This document shows, piece by piece, positions 11,482-21,052 of a stretch of 64,000 bases of DNA; positions within the stretch are counted from its first letter, which is position 1; every line of letters begins with the position of its first letter. The stretch comes from Thiobacillus sp. 65-29. GTDB lineage: Bacteria; Pseudomonadota; Gammaproteobacteria; Burkholderiales; Thiobacillaceae. The notes below the pieces were generated by a model. That model saw only the letters and a list, made by a program, of their open reading frames with translations, made no database searches and was not told the DNA's origin. The stretch is from assembly GCA_001899775.1 (NCBI GenBank), contig MKWN01000037.1, forward strand, positions 1 through 64,000, in the 5' to 3' direction. The position numbers were made by a program, and so were the translations under genes.

Positions 11482-11567
11482 TCCGCGAAGGACGCGAAGA
11501 GACGCGAAGTAAACGTCAATGAAACCCGGTTTGGGTTTTCTTCGCGCAACTTCGCGTCCTTCGCGGA
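11482..11567. repeat. paired inverted repeat, family B (CCGCGAAGGACGCGAAG)
   Basis: An 18-bp sequence, TCCGCGAAGGACGCGAAG (11482-11499), recurs as its exact reverse complement at 11550-11567, with degenerate GACGCGAAG units inside. It occupies the ispG-hisS gap. Transcribed as part of the ispG-hisS message it would form a long stem with a 50-nt loop. A single related unit is at 42328-42356. It looks like a BIME/REP-type dispersed element. Confidence 0.7.
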
Positions 11568-11577
11568 TAAATGCTTT

Positions 11578-12828
11578 TCAGCTTCCATAGCGCCGCCGCA
11601 CATAGTCCTCGACCAGCGCCTGGAATTCCTCGGCGATCCTCTCGCCTTTCAGTGTCACCGTCTTTTCGCCGTCGACGTACACCGGCGCCACCGGCACTTC
11701 GCCGGTGCCGGGCAGCGAAATGCCGATGTTGGCGTGCTTCGATTCGCCGGGTCCGTTGACGACGCAGCCCATCACCGCGACCTGCATGGTTTCGACGCCG
11801 GGATACTGGCTGCGCCACACCGGCATCTGCTTGCGAAGATAAGTCTCGATCGCCTGCGCGAGTTCCTGGAACACCGTGGAGGTGGTGCGCCCGCAGCCCG
11901 GACAGGCAGTGACCTGCGGCGTGAATGCGCGCAGGCCCAGCGCCTGCAGGATTTCCTGCGCGACGCGCACCTCCAGCGTGCGGTCGCCGCCGGGCTCGGG
12001 GGTCAGCGAGACGCGGATGGTATCGCCGATGCCTTCCTGCAGCAGCACCGCCAGGGCGGCGCTCGAGGCGACGATGCCCTTGCTGCCCATGCCCGCCTCG
12101 GTCAGGCCCAGGTGCAGCGCATAGTCGCACTGCGCGGACAGGTCGCGATACACCGCGATGAGATCCTGCACCCGACTCATCTTGCACGACAGGACGATGC
12201 GGTCGCCGGCAAGGCCGAGTTCCTCCGCCTTCGCCGCCGATTCGAGCGCGGAGGCGACCATCGCGCGGCGCATCACGACCTCCGGATCGAGCGGCCGGGG
12301 CAGACGCGCGTTCTCGTCCATCATGCGTGCCGCAAGCGCCGGGTCGAGGCTGCCCCAGTTGACGCCGATGCGCACCGGCTTGTCGTAGCGGCATGCGGTG
12401 TCGATCAGCGTGGAAAACTGCTCGTCGCGCTTGCTGCCGCGCCCGAGGTTGCCCGGATTGATGCGGTACTTGGCCAGCGCCTCGGCACACGCAGGTTCCT
12501 GCGTCAACAGCTTGTGGCCGTTGAAATGGAAATCGCCGACCAGGGGCACGCGGCAGCCCAGCGCGTCGAGACGCGCGCGAATACGCGGCACCGCCGCCGC
12601 GGCTTCCGCAGTGTTCACGGTGATGCGCACGAGCTCGGAGCCGGCCTCGGCAAGTGCCTGCACCTGGTTCACCGTGGCCGTGACGTCGGCCGTATCGGTG
12701 TTGGTCATCGACTGCACCACCACCGGCGCGTCGCCACCGACCCGGACCGCGCCGACCCGCACCTGGCGCGTGGGGCGACGAACAATCTGCGACATCATGT
12801 TTCCCGCTTGTCTTTCTTCATGGGTCAT
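11578..12828 (-). CDS. ispG: 4-hydroxy-3-methylbut-2-en-1-yl diphosphate synthase IspG
   Basis: [4Fe-4S] enzyme of the non-mevalonate isoprenoid pathway that converts MEcPP to HMBPP. The iron-sulfur ligands are visible in [10 protein letters not shown] and in [14 protein letters not shown]. The N-terminal barrel opens with a [14 protein letters not shown] segment and [11 protein letters not shown]. The ATG at 12828 overlaps the rodZ stop as ATGA and gives 416 aa. An ATG pair at 12798/12795 gives 406/405 aa and is preceded by GCGGGAAAC, so it is a fair alternative. Confidence 0.95.
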   Translation of the reverse strand: MTHEERQAGNMMSQIVRRPTRQVRVGAVRVGGDAPVVVQSMTNTDTADVTATVNQVQALAEAGSELVRITVNTAEAAAAVPRIRARLDALGCRVPLVGDFHFNGHKLLTQEPACAEALAKYRINPGNLGRGSKRDEQFSTLIDTACRYDKPVRIGVNWGSLDPALAARMMDENARLPRPLDPEVVMRRAMVASALESAAKAEELGLAGDRIVLSCKMSRVQDLIAVYRDLSAQCDYALHLGLTEAGMGSKGIVASSAALAVLLQEGIGDTIRVSLTPEPGGDRTLEVRVAQEILQALGLRAFTPQVTACPGCGRTTSTVFQELAQAIETYLRKQMPVWRSQYPGVETMQVAVMGCVVNGPGESKHANIGISLPGTGEVPVAPVYVDGEKTVTLKGERIAEEFQALVEDYVRRRYGS

Positions 12829-13649
12829 TCTTCGAGCGTGAAACGGGCGACCGTCACGTCGATGAAGGGTTTGAGATCGATCGGGCGACCGTTGTAAGTC
12901 ATGCGCACCTGCGCCGCGTTGCCGACCACCACATCGAACGGCGGCTCGCCACGCACCTCGATGCTGCTGCCGGCCGTGTCGAGCTGACGGTGCAGCATGC
13001 GCCCCGTCGCATCGCGAATTTCGACCCACGAATCGGCGCCGAATTCCAGCTGCAACACACCGCGCACAACCGGCGCCACCGCAGACGGGGTTTCGTCCGC
13101 AGCTACGGCGCCGGCATCCTGCACGGCCGGCACTGTGGGGACGGCCTCCGGAGTCGTCGGCGCTTCGGCGGCCACAGGCGGCTCAACCGGCACCGTGTCG
13201 GCCGCTGCCGGCGTCGCCGGCGCGACAGCCGGTGCCCTCGTCGCACCCACGGGCACCTCGTCTTCGTCACTGTTGAGCCACCAGTAGAGTGCCACCGGAA
13301 CCACCGCCAGCACGGCCACGCCGAACAAAGCGAGCAGCAACCAAGGCGACGTCAGCCAGTTGCGCGACGGCAGCGGCGCCTCCGGGCGCATCACGACCGG
13401 TTCGGCCGTCGCTCCGCCCATGTCGGCCAGCAACGGGTCGGGCGCGAGCCCCAGCAGGCGCGCATAATTGCGTACGAATCCGCGCGCGAACACGGGCTGT
13501 CCGAGCGAGTCGAAGTCGTCGGCCTCCATCGCCTCGATCTGGCGGCGCATCAGGCGCAGACGTGCCGCCACGTCGTCGACGCCGAGGCCCTGCGCTTCGC
13601 GCGCGTCGCGCAGCGTCTGTCCGACCGGCCCGGATGCGGGATCGCTCAT
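12825..13649 (-). CDS. rodZ: RodZ-like cell-shape protein
   Basis: Links the MreB cytoskeleton to the membrane in rod-shaped bacteria. The 274-aa protein has an N-terminal XRE/HTH_25 helix-turn-helix ([20 protein letters not shown] through [15 protein letters not shown]), one transmembrane helix at about 101-122, an Ala/Pro/Thr-rich periplasmic linker, and a C-terminal DUF4115 domain ([19 protein letters not shown]). It overlaps pilW upstream and ispG downstream by 4 bp each. Confidence 0.92.
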   Translation of the reverse strand: MSDPASGPVGQTLRDAREAQGLGVDDVAARLRLMRRQIEAMEADDFDSLGQPVFARGFVRNYARLLGLAPDPLLADMGGATAEPVVMRPEAPLPSRNWLTSPWLLLALFGVAVLAVVPVALYWWLNSDEDEVPVGATRAPAVAPATPAAADTVPVEPPVAAEAPTTPEAVPTVPAVQDAGAVAADETPSAVAPVVRGVLQLEFGADSWVEIRDATGRMLHRQLDTAGSSIEVRGEPPFDVVVGNAAQVRMTYNGRPIDLKPFIDVTVARFTLEE

Positions 13650-14416
13650 TCGTACTGCCCCGCCAGCAGGCGGCGCGTCTCATCGGCATCCGGAAAACGC
13701 TTGCGCAGTTGTTGTCCGTAGACCGCCTCCTGCGCACGGTCGCCCAGCTTGCGTTCCACACGCACGCCGAGCCACAGACTCTCCGCGGTGGGTGGCGCGA
13801 GCTCGGCATGACGGGCCAGCAGACGCTGCGCCTCCGTCACTTGCCCCTGGCGGAAACGCAGGCCGGCCAGCTTGAGCAGCGTGGTCGGGTTGTCCGGCTG
13901 CAACTTGAGCGATTTCTGCAGGTTGGTCTCGGCCAGCGCGAGATCGCCCTTCTGCTCCGCACACAGCCCCGCATTGGCCATGGCGCGTTCGGGATACGCA
14001 TACAACGGATTACGCAGGGCGGCCGCGAACTGTTCCAGTCCTTCGTCGTACCGGCCGCGTGTGCACAGGAACCAGCCCAGATTGTTGCGCGCCTCGGAAT
14101 CGTTGCGATCGAGTTCGATCGCGCGCCGGAAATTTTCTTCCGCCAGCTTGTCCTCGGCCAGTTCCATGTAGATCAGGCCGTAGACGTTGTAGGCCGGTCC
14201 ATAACGATTCTCCGCCGAGATCGCCTTGCGCAGTTCGTCGAGCGCGACCTTGTACTGGCCTCGCGTGTAATACGCGCTCGCCAGGTCGGTGAAGGCACGC
14301 GCGCGCTGGCCGCTCTCGCTGTCGGCGGTCCTGCCGGATGCGTCGTCACCCCCCTGCGGCACGGCTGCGCAGCCGCACAGCCAAAGGCTGGCCAGAAGGG
14401 TCTTCCAGTTTTTCAC
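13646..14416 (-). CDS. pilW: type IV pilus biogenesis lipoprotein PilW (TPR)
   Basis: Outer-membrane TPR lipoprotein that stabilises the PilQ secretin multimer. Starting at the GTG (14416) that overlaps the rlmN stop, with GGGAGG just upstream, it is 256 aa. It begins with a signal peptide and lipobox LCGC (Cys near 15). Six TPR-like repeats follow ([40 protein letters not shown] and so on). In this window it would also be a plausible partner of the MSHA secretin, but that is inference. Confidence 0.88.
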   Translation of the reverse strand: MKNWKTLLASLWLCGCAAVPQGGDDASGRTADSESGQRARAFTDLASAYYTRGQYKVALDELRKAISAENRYGPAYNVYGLIYMELAEDKLAEENFRRAIELDRNDSEARNNLGWFLCTRGRYDEGLEQFAAALRNPLYAYPERAMANAGLCAEQKGDLALAETNLQKSLKLQPDNPTTLLKLAGLRFRQGQVTEAQRLLARHAELAPPTAESLWLGVRVERKLGDRAQEAVYGQQLRKRFPDADETRRLLAGQYE

Positions 14417-15516
14417 GCCGCCTCCCTGTGCAGTCGTTTGATCACGCGCCCGCTGCGGTCCGCCACCTGCCCCGCCAGCTGACCGCATGCGGCGTCGATG
14501 TCGTCGCCGCGCGTCCTGCGCGTGGTGACCACGTAGCCCGCATCCTGCAGGATCTCGCGAAACACCCGCATCGCCTCGCCGCCCGGTTTCTCGTAGCCCG
14601 CATCCGGAAAGGGATTGAACGGAATGAGATTGAACTTGCACGGCACGTCGCGTGCAAGCTCGACCAGCTCGCGCGCGTGCACAGGCTGATCGTTCACGCC
14701 TGCCAGCAGGACATATTCGAAAGTGATGAAGTCGCGCGGCGCATGCACGAGATAGCGCCGGCACGCCGCCATCAGCTCGGCCAGCGGATATTTCTTGTTG
14801 ATCGGCACGAGCCGGTCACGCAAGGCATCGTTCGGTGCGTGCAGGCTCACCGCCAACGCCACCGGACAGCGCTCGGCCAGGCGATCCATCGCCGGCACCA
14901 ACCCCGAGGTCGACACCGTCACGCGGCGGCGCGACAGACCGTAGGCGTGATCGTCGAGCATGACACCGAGCGCGGTCACCACATTCTCGAAATTGGCCAG
15001 CGGCTCGCCCATGCCCATCATCACCACGTTGGACACCGGGCGCTCGGCGATCTCTCCGGTGGTACGGTTGGCTTCGGTCTTCAGGGAATGCTGCGCCACC
15101 CACAACTGACCGATGATCTCGGCCACGCCGAGGTTACGGTTGAACCCCTGGCGCCCGGTCGAGCAGAAGCTGCACTCCAGCGCACAGCCCACCTGCGAGG
15201 ACACGCACAGGGTGCCGCGGTCGTCCTCGGGGATGAATACGGTCTCGATACCGTTGCCGACGCCGACATCGAACAGCCACTTGCGCGTGCCGTCGGCGGA
15301 GCGGTGCAGGAACTTGATCGCGGGCGCCTGCACCACCGCCTGCGCTTGCAGGGTCTCGCGCAGGCTCTTGGCGATGTCCGTCATGTGCGCGAAATCGGCC
15401 ACCCCCGCCTGGTGGATCCAGCGAAACACCTGGCGGGCACGGAAGGGCTTCTCGCCAAGTTCGGCGAACCAGGCGGTCAATCCGGGAAGGTCGAAATCGA
15501 GCAGATTCTGTGGCAT
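14413..15516 (-). CDS. rlmN: 23S rRNA (adenine2503-C2)/tRNA methyltransferase RlmN
   Basis: Radical SAM enzyme that methylates C2 of A2503 in 23S rRNA and A37 of some tRNAs. From ATG 15516, with AGGAAA upstream, it is 367 aa. The radical SAM motif is [11 protein letters not shown], the SAM-binding region follows ([17 protein letters not shown]), and the methyl-carrying Cys lies in the C-terminal DAACGQLAG. It lies between ndk and pilW as is usual in Betaproteobacteria. Confidence 0.96.
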   Translation of the reverse strand: MPQNLLDFDLPGLTAWFAELGEKPFRARQVFRWIHQAGVADFAHMTDIAKSLRETLQAQAVVQAPAIKFLHRSADGTRKWLFDVGVGNGIETVFIPEDDRGTLCVSSQVGCALECSFCSTGRQGFNRNLGVAEIIGQLWVAQHSLKTEANRTTGEIAERPVSNVVMMGMGEPLANFENVVTALGVMLDDHAYGLSRRRVTVSTSGLVPAMDRLAERCPVALAVSLHAPNDALRDRLVPINKKYPLAELMAACRRYLVHAPRDFITFEYVLLAGVNDQPVHARELVELARDVPCKFNLIPFNPFPDAGYEKPGGEAMRVFREILQDAGYVVTTRRTRGDDIDAACGQLAGQVADRSGRVIKRLHREAA

Positions 15517-15560
15517 GCGTTTTCCTTTCCTCATCCTCTTCCGCAAGCAGGAGAGGAGAC

Positions 15561-15592
15561 GACAAGGTCTCGCTTCGCGCGTTTCAGATCAA
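15561..15592 (+). repeat. dispersed intergenic repeat, family A copy 2
   Basis: GACAAGGTCTCGCTTCGCGC then GTTTCAGATCAA matches copies at 6321-6354 and 46105-46140 in the same plus orientation. It is preceded by a small purine/pyrimidine hairpin (about 15536-15557). It overlaps the last bases of ndk and fills the ndk-rlmN gap, so it would be read antisense within the ndk-rlmN message. Confidence 0.5.
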
Positions 15593-16017
15593 CGGCCGGC
15601 GTAGACTTCGCAGCCGGGGAAGAAATAGGCGATCTCGATCGCCGCGGTCTCCGGCGCGTCGGAGCCGTGCACGGCGTTGGCGTCGATGCTCTCGGCAAAA
15701 TCCGCGCGGATGGTGCCCGGCTCGGCCTTCTTCGGATCGGTCGCGCCCATCAGCGCGCGGTTCTTGGCGATCGCGTCCTCGCCCTCGAGCACCTGCAGCA
15801 CGACGGGGCCGGACACCATGAACTCGACCAGATCCTTGAAGAAGGGGCGGTCCTTGTGCACGGCGTAGAAGCCTTCGGCTTCCTGACGCGAAAGGTGCTT
15901 CATTTTCGACGCCACGATCTTGAGGCCGTTGGTCTCGAAACGGCTGACGATCTTGCCGATCACGTTCTTTTTGACGGCGTCGGGCTTGATGATGGAAAAC
16001 GTGCGCTGAACGGCCAT
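15589..16017 (-). CDS. ndk: nucleoside diphosphate kinase
   Basis: Transfers the gamma phosphate of ATP to other (d)NDPs through a phosphohistidine. The 142-aa protein begins with the family signature [17 protein letters not shown]. It has [11 protein letters not shown] and the active-site His in [20 protein letters not shown] (near 117). Full length. It precedes rlmN. Confidence 0.97.
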   Translation of the reverse strand: MAVQRTFSIIKPDAVKKNVIGKIVSRFETNGLKIVASKMKHLSRQEAEGFYAVHKDRPFFKDLVEFMVSGPVVLQVLEGEDAIAKNRALMGATDPKKAEPGTIRADFAESIDANAVHGSDAPETAAIEIAYFFPGCEVYAGR

Positions 16018-16073
16018 GATGATATGTGCTCCCGGAAAGAAAAAACGTTCAAAAAACGATGAAAATCAGCCCG

Positions 16074-17459
16074 CTAGGATAGCACGCGCGGCCGCTCGCT
16101 GTCTTGCCCCGGCAACCCTTCCTGCACATCCGGCTGAATCCCGGCCTCCCCCGGCCCGGCGTGGAACGCAGCATCGATCCCGATGCCATGCACCCACGCC
16201 AACCGCCCGTCGCACCACAAAAGCGGCAGGCGCGCGCGCTGCCACGGCGGCACCGCACGTTCCTGCATGAGGTTCTTCAGGCTGCGATGCGGGCCGTCCG
16301 GCGTCAGCTGCATGCGCTCCCCACCGGTGCGCGCGCCCAGCGTCACCACCGCGTTTTCCAGCGCCGCGCGGCGCAGGCCGGCGCCCGCCACCGGCTGCAT
16401 CGCCACCGTGACGCCTGCCGCCGGCACCCATAGTGCAGCCTCGCCGCGCCAGCGTACCGGGGGCGCGGGTGGCGGCAACGACGGCGCGAGGTAGGCGCCG
16501 CCACGAAAACGCCACAGTGACCACGGACCGAGATTCACCTGCACGCGCGCGTCCTGGCGCGCCGCGAGCAGCTGGCGCAGGGCTTCGTCCAGCACCCGCG
16601 CCTGCGGCATGGGCAGACCATGGCGGGCGATGAAGTGACGCAGCAGATTGCGTGCACGCGCCGGCGTCAGTCCCGCCAGCGCCGCACAGTCGAGGCGCGC
16701 GCCAGCGACCGCCCCGGCTGCGTCGATGAGCGCCAGCTCGTCGAGGAGTTCCGCCGCCTCGGCCTGCAGACCCGCCGCGCGTGCGAGGGTGGCCGAACTG
16801 CCGGGAAAATGTGCCGCCAGGCGCGGCATGATCTCCTGGCGCAGCGCGTTGCGCCGGTAGCGCATGTCGACGTTGCTGTCGTCCTCGACCCATTCCAGAT
16901 CGTGCGCCGCGGCGTAGTCGCGCAACTGGGCGCGGCTGATACCGAGCAGAGGGCGCAATTGCACGGCGCGCCAGCCGGAGCGCCGTTGCAGCTCGGGCAT
17001 GGCCGCCAGTCCCTTGGGGCCGGCGCCGCGCAGCAACTGCAGCAGCAGCGTTTCCGCCTGGTCGTCCTGCTGGTGCGCGGTGAGCAGGAAGTCCGCGTCC
17101 ACCTCGGCGAAGATGTCGTGGCGCAGGCGCCGCGCCGCGGCTTCGATGCCGGCAGCATCGTCGCGCGTGACCGTCACGCGGTGCACGGCGAGCGTGACGC
17201 CGTGCATCGCACAGTGACGCGCGCAGAAATCCGCCCAGTCATCCGCCTGCGGCGACAAGCCATGGTGGACATGAACGGTATGCAGGGTGAAGCGGTGATC
17301 GTCGCGCAGGGCGCCGAGGACATGCAGCAGCGCCATCGAATCGAGACCACCGGACAGCGCCAGCGCCAGACGGGCGCCGCGCGGCACGTGGCGAACCAGC
17401 ACGTCCGCCACGCTGGCGAGGACGGCTTTACTTGGCGGAAGCTTCCTTGAAACTGCCAT
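16074..17459 (-). CDS. tilS: tRNA(Ile)-lysidine synthetase TilS
   Basis: Modifies C34 of tRNA-Ile(CAU) to lysidine so that it reads AUA. The ATG at 17459 gives 461 aa and overlaps the accA 3' end by 32 bp; a GTG at 17411 is an alternative. The PP-loop ATP-pyrophosphatase motif is [15 protein letters not shown] near residue 40, followed by [20 protein letters not shown] and the [15 protein letters not shown] segment typical of TilS. The C-terminal domain ends with [20 protein letters not shown]. Confidence 0.93.
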   Translation of the reverse strand: MAVSRKLPPSKAVLASVADVLVRHVPRGARLALALSGGLDSMALLHVLGALRDDHRFTLHTVHVHHGLSPQADDWADFCARHCAMHGVTLAVHRVTVTRDDAAGIEAAARRLRHDIFAEVDADFLLTAHQQDDQAETLLLQLLRGAGPKGLAAMPELQRRSGWRAVQLRPLLGISRAQLRDYAAAHDLEWVEDDSNVDMRYRRNALRQEIMPRLAAHFPGSSATLARAAGLQAEAAELLDELALIDAAGAVAGARLDCAALAGLTPARARNLLRHFIARHGLPMPQARVLDEALRQLLAARQDARVQVNLGPWSLWRFRGGAYLAPSLPPPAPPVRWRGEAALWVPAAGVTVAMQPVAGAGLRRAALENAVVTLGARTGGERMQLTPDGPHRSLKNLMQERAVPPWQRARLPLLWCDGRLAWVHGIGIDAAFHAGPGEAGIQPDVQEGLPGQDSERPRVLS

Positions 17460-18396
17460 ACGCCCGCAGACGCTGGTAGCGCGCGGCCAGCAGGGCATCC
17501 AGCGGCTGCTTGCGCAGTTCCGCCAGGGTGTCGGTCAGGGCGCGACGCATGGCCTGGAACATGGTGTCCCAGTCACGCTGCGCGCCGCCAAGCGGCTCGT
17601 CGACGATGCGGTCGACCAGGCCATTGGCTTTCAGGCGATCCGCCGTGATGCCCAGCGTCTCGGCAGCAACCGACGCCTTGTCCGCGCTCTTCCACAGGAT
17701 CGAGGCGCAGCCTTCGGGAGAGATGACCGAATAGGTCGAGTACTCCAGGATCAGGGTGCGATCGCCGACACCGATCGCCAGGGCGCCGCCCGATCCACCC
17801 TCGCCAACGATGCTGCAGATGATCGGCGTCTGCAATTCGGCCATCACGTAGAGGTTACGCGCGATGGCCTCGGACTGGCCGCGTTCTTCCGCGCCGATGC
17901 CCGGATAAGCGCCGGGCGTGTCGATGAAGGTGAAGATGGGCATGCGGAATTTTTCCGCGAGGCGCATCAGGCGCAGGGCCTTGCGGTAGCCCTCGGGCCG
18001 TGGCATGCCGAAATTGCGATGGAGCTTTTCCTTGGTATCGCGCCCCTTCTGGTGCCCGATGACCAGCACCGGCTCGCCGTTGAAGCGTGCCACACCGCCG
18101 ACGATCGCCGGATCGTCGGCAAAGGCACGATCGCCATGCAGTTCGACGAAATCGGTGAACAGGCCCTGCACGTAATCGAGCGTATAGGGACGCTGCGGGT
18201 GACGCGCCACCTGCGACACCTGCCAGGCGGAAAGCTTGGCGTAGATGTCCCGGGTCAGCGTCTGGCTCTTCTTCTGCAGGCGGCGGATCTCTTCCGAGAT
18301 ATCCAGCGCGGAATCATCCTGCACGAAGCGCAGCTCTTCGATCTTGGCTTCGAGCTCGGCGATCGGCTGCTCGAAGTCGAGGAAGGTGATTTTCAT
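17428..18396 (-). CDS. accA: acetyl-CoA carboxylase carboxyltransferase subunit alpha
   Basis: With AccD it transfers the carboxyl group from biotin to acetyl-CoA, giving malonyl-CoA for fatty acid synthesis. From ATG 18396 it is 322 aa, full length. It begins with a short helical N-terminus ([20 protein letters not shown]), then the crotonase-like carboxyltransferase domain with [38 protein letters not shown] and [18 protein letters not shown]. tilS overlaps its 3' end, a pairing seen in many Betaproteobacteria. Confidence 0.97.
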   Translation of the reverse strand: MKITFLDFEQPIAELEAKIEELRFVQDDSALDISEEIRRLQKKSQTLTRDIYAKLSAWQVSQVARHPQRPYTLDYVQGLFTDFVELHGDRAFADDPAIVGGVARFNGEPVLVIGHQKGRDTKEKLHRNFGMPRPEGYRKALRLMRLAEKFRMPIFTFIDTPGAYPGIGAEERGQSEAIARNLYVMAELQTPIICSIVGEGGSGGALAIGVGDRTLILEYSTYSVISPEGCASILWKSADKASVAAETLGITADRLKANGLVDRIVDEPLGGAQRDWDTMFQAMRRALTDTLAELRKQPLDALLAARYQRLRAYGSFKEASAK

Positions 18397-18461
18397 CAAG
18401 CGTTGGGGGAATGGAATGTCAGCCGGTTATTTTAGCAGGCGGCCGCCGCGCCGCCGTTTGC

Positions 18462-18941
18462 TCAATGATGATGACCGTGGGCGCCGTGGGCGTGGCCGTG
18501 CGCCACCTCATCGGGCGTCGCGGCCCGCACCTCGGCCACCGTGCACTGAAAGTGCACCGCCTGTCCGGCGTAGGGATGGTTGCCGTCGACGACGACCTTG
18601 TCATCCGCGATATCGGTCACCGTGTAGAGCATTTCCTCGCCACCCTCGACCGGCGCACCGACGAACTGCATGCCGACCTCGATATTGTCGGGAAACACCT
18701 CGCGCGATTCGATCCGCACCAGTTCGTCGTCGAATTCGCCGAAAGCATCGGCCGGCTGCAATTTGAGATCGACGGTCTCGCCAGTGGCCTTGCCTTCCAG
18801 CGCCTGTTCGACCAGCGGGAAGATGTTGTCGTAGCCGCCGTGCAGGTAGCTCACGGGTTCGTCGCTTTCCTCCAGCGTGCGGCCGTCGAGGTCGCGGACG
18901 ATGTAGGAGAGGGTGACGACGGTGTCCTTGCAGATATTCAT
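18462..18941 (-). CDS. slyD: FKBP-type peptidyl-prolyl isomerase SlyD
   Basis: Peptidyl-prolyl isomerase and chaperone with metal-binding ability. From ATG 18941 it is 159 aa. It starts MNICKDTVVTLSYIVRDLDG, has the FKBP fold interrupted by the IF chaperone domain (about 65-125), and ends in a His-rich tail (HGHAHGAHGHHH) suited to nickel binding. The ATG overlaps the bcp stop as ATGA. A role in nickel delivery is known in E. coli and only inferred here. Confidence 0.92.
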   Translation of the reverse strand: MNICKDTVVTLSYIVRDLDGRTLEESDEPVSYLHGGYDNIFPLVEQALEGKATGETVDLKLQPADAFGEFDDELVRIESREVFPDNIEVGMQFVGAPVEGGEEMLYTVTDIADDKVVVDGNHPYAGQAVHFQCTVAEVRAATPDEVAHGHAHGAHGHHH

Positions 18942-19402
18942 TTGAGTTCCTTTACCAGTTCCAGCACTTCCGCCGCGTGACCACGGCTGGCGACACCATA
19001 CAGCGCGTGGCGGATAACGCCCCGAGGGTCGATGACGAAGGTGGCACGCACCGCGCTCTTGCGCATGACGCCATCCACATCCTTGTCCTGCATCACGCCG
19101 TAGGCCTCGCTCATCGTCTGCTCCTTGTCGGCGAGCAGCGGCACGCCGATGCCGTGCTTGTCGCGAAACTCGCCGTGCTTGATGCAGTCGTCGCGCGAGA
19201 CGCCCAGCACGACCGCGCCAAGCCTGGCAAAATCGCTCTCGAGTTCGGAGAATTCGATCGCTTCGGCCGTGCAGCCGGGTGTATCGTCGCGCAAATAGAA
19301 GAACAGCACGACAGTCTTCCCGCGCAACTGCGACAATTCGATGAAATTCATGTCCGCGTCCGGGCTGGAAAAGTCCGGCGCGGGGTCGCCCGCCTTCAGC
19401 AT
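18938..19402 (-). CDS. bcp: thioredoxin-dependent thiol peroxidase (Bcp/PrxQ)
   Basis: Peroxiredoxin reducing H2O2 and organic peroxides. From ATG 19402, with GGAG upstream, it is 154 aa. It has a thioredoxin fold with the peroxidatic Cys in DDTPGCTAEAIEF (near 45). The second Cys seen five residues later in E. coli Bcp is absent (Ile here), but another Cys occurs in SRDDCIKHGEF. It is coupled to slyD by a 4-bp overlap and is divergent from the 19501 gene. Confidence 0.92.
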   Translation of the reverse strand: MLKAGDPAPDFSSPDADMNFIELSQLRGKTVVLFFYLRDDTPGCTAEAIEFSELESDFARLGAVVLGVSRDDCIKHGEFRDKHGIGVPLLADKEQTMSEAYGVMQDKDVDGVMRKSAVRATFVIDPRGVIRHALYGVASRGHAAEVLELVKELK

Positions 19403-19456
19403 GAGAAGAACTCCGCAATGCAATTTTCGGCGCATTCTAGCCCGGGAATGCGTCGC

Positions 19457-19462
19457 TATAAT
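19457..19462 (+). promoter_or_regulatory. possible -10 element (TATAAT)
   Basis: A perfect TATAAT in the 98-bp gap between divergent bcp and the gene at 19501, 38 bp before its ATG. No good TTGACA lies 16-18 bp upstream, so the promoter assignment is tentative. The local AT-rich stretch stands out in this GC-rich sequence. Confidence 0.35.
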
Positions 19463-19500
19463 ATTTTTTTGTCGAATCGCGTCCGAAAGGCTCCGCAAGG

Positions 19501-19971
19501 ATGAATACCATCGAAACCCCGTCCGAACTGCGCGCCGCATTCGACGCCCTGCTCGCCGGCTGCCACCGCACGCTGCGGCTGTACGACCACGACCTCACCC
19601 TGTTCGAACTGGACGACATGGAGCGCCATGCCGCATTGCGCGCGTTCTGCGTGGCGGGGGGCGGACGCCGCATCGAGTTCCTGCTCGACGACATCGACCG
19701 CGTGGCGCGCACCCACCCGCGCCTGATGCAACTGGTACGCGACTTCGGCCATGTCCTGCAGATCCGCCAGTCCGATCCGCATGCACCACGCCCCGACGAG
19801 GCTTTCGTACTCGCCGACCGCCTCGCTGTCCTCGTGCGCGCGGACAAGTCCGCGCTGCGCGGAAATCTGCACGCGGACGATGCGGCCGTTGCCGCACCGC
19901 TGCACCAGGTCTTCGAGGGCATGTGGCAGCGTGCACCGGCGCAGGTGTCGGCGACGACGCTGGGACTCTGA
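19501..19971 (+). CDS. conserved hypothetical protein, 156 aa
   Basis: A soluble protein (MNTIETPSELRAAFDALLAG ... VSATTLGL) with no signal peptide or membrane segment. Features such as TLRLYDHDLTLFELDDMERH, RRIEFLLDDIDRVARTHPRL and AFVLADRLAVLVRADKS suggest an alpha/beta fold, loosely like proteins of the phospholipase D or DUF7931 type. I cannot assign an activity. An AT-rich promoter-like region precedes it, and it ends 7 bp before the 3' end of convergent lptG. Confidence 0.75.
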   Translation: MNTIETPSELRAAFDALLAGCHRTLRLYDHDLTLFELDDMERHAALRAFCVAGGGRRIEFLLDDIDRVARTHPRLMQLVRDFGHVLQIRQSDPHAPRPDEAFVLADRLAVLVRADKSALRGNLHADDAAVAAPLHQVFEGMWQRAPAQVSATTLGL

Positions 19972-19978
19972 TCCCGGC

Positions 19979-21052
19979 TCAGCGTCGTTCCACCCAGCGG
20001 ATTCCCGCCAGCGCGAAGCCGAGAAAAATCAACAGCGGCAGGGTGGACACCGCCGCCGGCGGCCAGTCGTTGAGCAGACCGAGGTGGCCGAACAGGCGGC
20101 TCAGCAGATGAAAACCCAGACCGGCCAGGATGCCGAGGAAGATCTTGCTGCTGGTGCCGCCCGTACGCGGCCCCTGGATCGCGAAGGGCATCGCGATCAG
20201 CATCATGATCGGGATGATGAAGGGGTTGACGAATTTGCTCCACAGCGCGACCTCGTAGCGCGAGGATTTCTGGCCGTTCGCCTTCAGATGCGCGACGTAG
20301 CGCCACAGCGTGCGCGCCGACATACGCTCCGGCGCCACCAGCAGCACACTGAGAATGTCCGGTGTCAGCACCGACTGCCAGGTCTGCGCCTCCCGGTGAA
20401 CCGCGCGCAAGCCGTCCGCACTGAAATGCGTTTCCATCACTCCGGTGAGGTTCCAGCCCTGCTCGCCGCGCCAGTCGGCCTCGCGCGCCGCGCGAATCCA
20501 GCCGAGCCGCCCCTCGGCGTCGAAACCGTAGATCTCGATGTCGCGCAGCGTGCTGTCGGGCATGACCTCGCGCACGTTGATGAAGGTGCTGCCGTCCTTC
20601 ACCCACAGGCCGGACCGGAACTGTTGCGCCACCACCGACCGCGTCGCCGACAGCTTGAAACGTTGCGCCGCCTGTTCCGACCACGGCGCGACGTATTCGC
20701 CGAGCAGCAGCAGGATCAGCGAGAGCACCACCCCGATCGCGGCGAAATAGCCGGCCACGCGCCAGTTCGACAGGCCCGACACACGCATCACCGCATACTC
20801 GGTGTTGCCGACCAGGCGTGAAAGGGCGAACAGCGTGCCGATCAGTGCCGCCACAGGCAGGATTTCGTACAGGTGGCCCGGCATGTTCAACAGCACCACC
20901 ACCGCCGCCTGGCCAAGACCGTAGTTGTTGCGCCCGAGGCTGCCAAGCTCCTGGATCACGTCAAAAAAGGCGAACAGCACGAGCAACCCGAGCAGCACGA
21001 ATCCGGAGGCCCCCAGCACCTGTGCGCCCAGGTAGCGTGCGAGCAGTCTCAT
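19979..21052 (-). CDS. lptG: LPS export ABC transporter permease LptG
   Basis: Inner-membrane subunit of LptB2FG, which extracts lipopolysaccharide and passes it to the Lpt bridge. From ATG 21052 the protein is 357 aa. It has an N-terminal TM pair (LLARYLGAQVLGASGFVLLG onward), a further TM near 60-120, a periplasmic beta-jellyroll middle, and three C-terminal TM helices ending FALAGIRWVERR. The ATG overlaps the lptF stop as ATGA. Confidence 0.95.
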   Translation of the reverse strand: MRLLARYLGAQVLGASGFVLLGLLVLFAFFDVIQELGSLGRNNYGLGQAAVVVLLNMPGHLYEILPVAALIGTLFALSRLVGNTEYAVMRVSGLSNWRVAGYFAAIGVVLSLILLLLGEYVAPWSEQAAQRFKLSATRSVVAQQFRSGLWVKDGSTFINVREVMPDSTLRDIEIYGFDAEGRLGWIRAAREADWRGEQGWNLTGVMETHFSADGLRAVHREAQTWQSVLTPDILSVLLVAPERMSARTLWRYVAHLKANGQKSSRYEVALWSKFVNPFIIPIMMLIAMPFAIQGPRTGGTSSKIFLGILAGLGFHLLSRLFGHLGLLNDWPPAAVSTLPLLIFLGFALAGIRWVERR

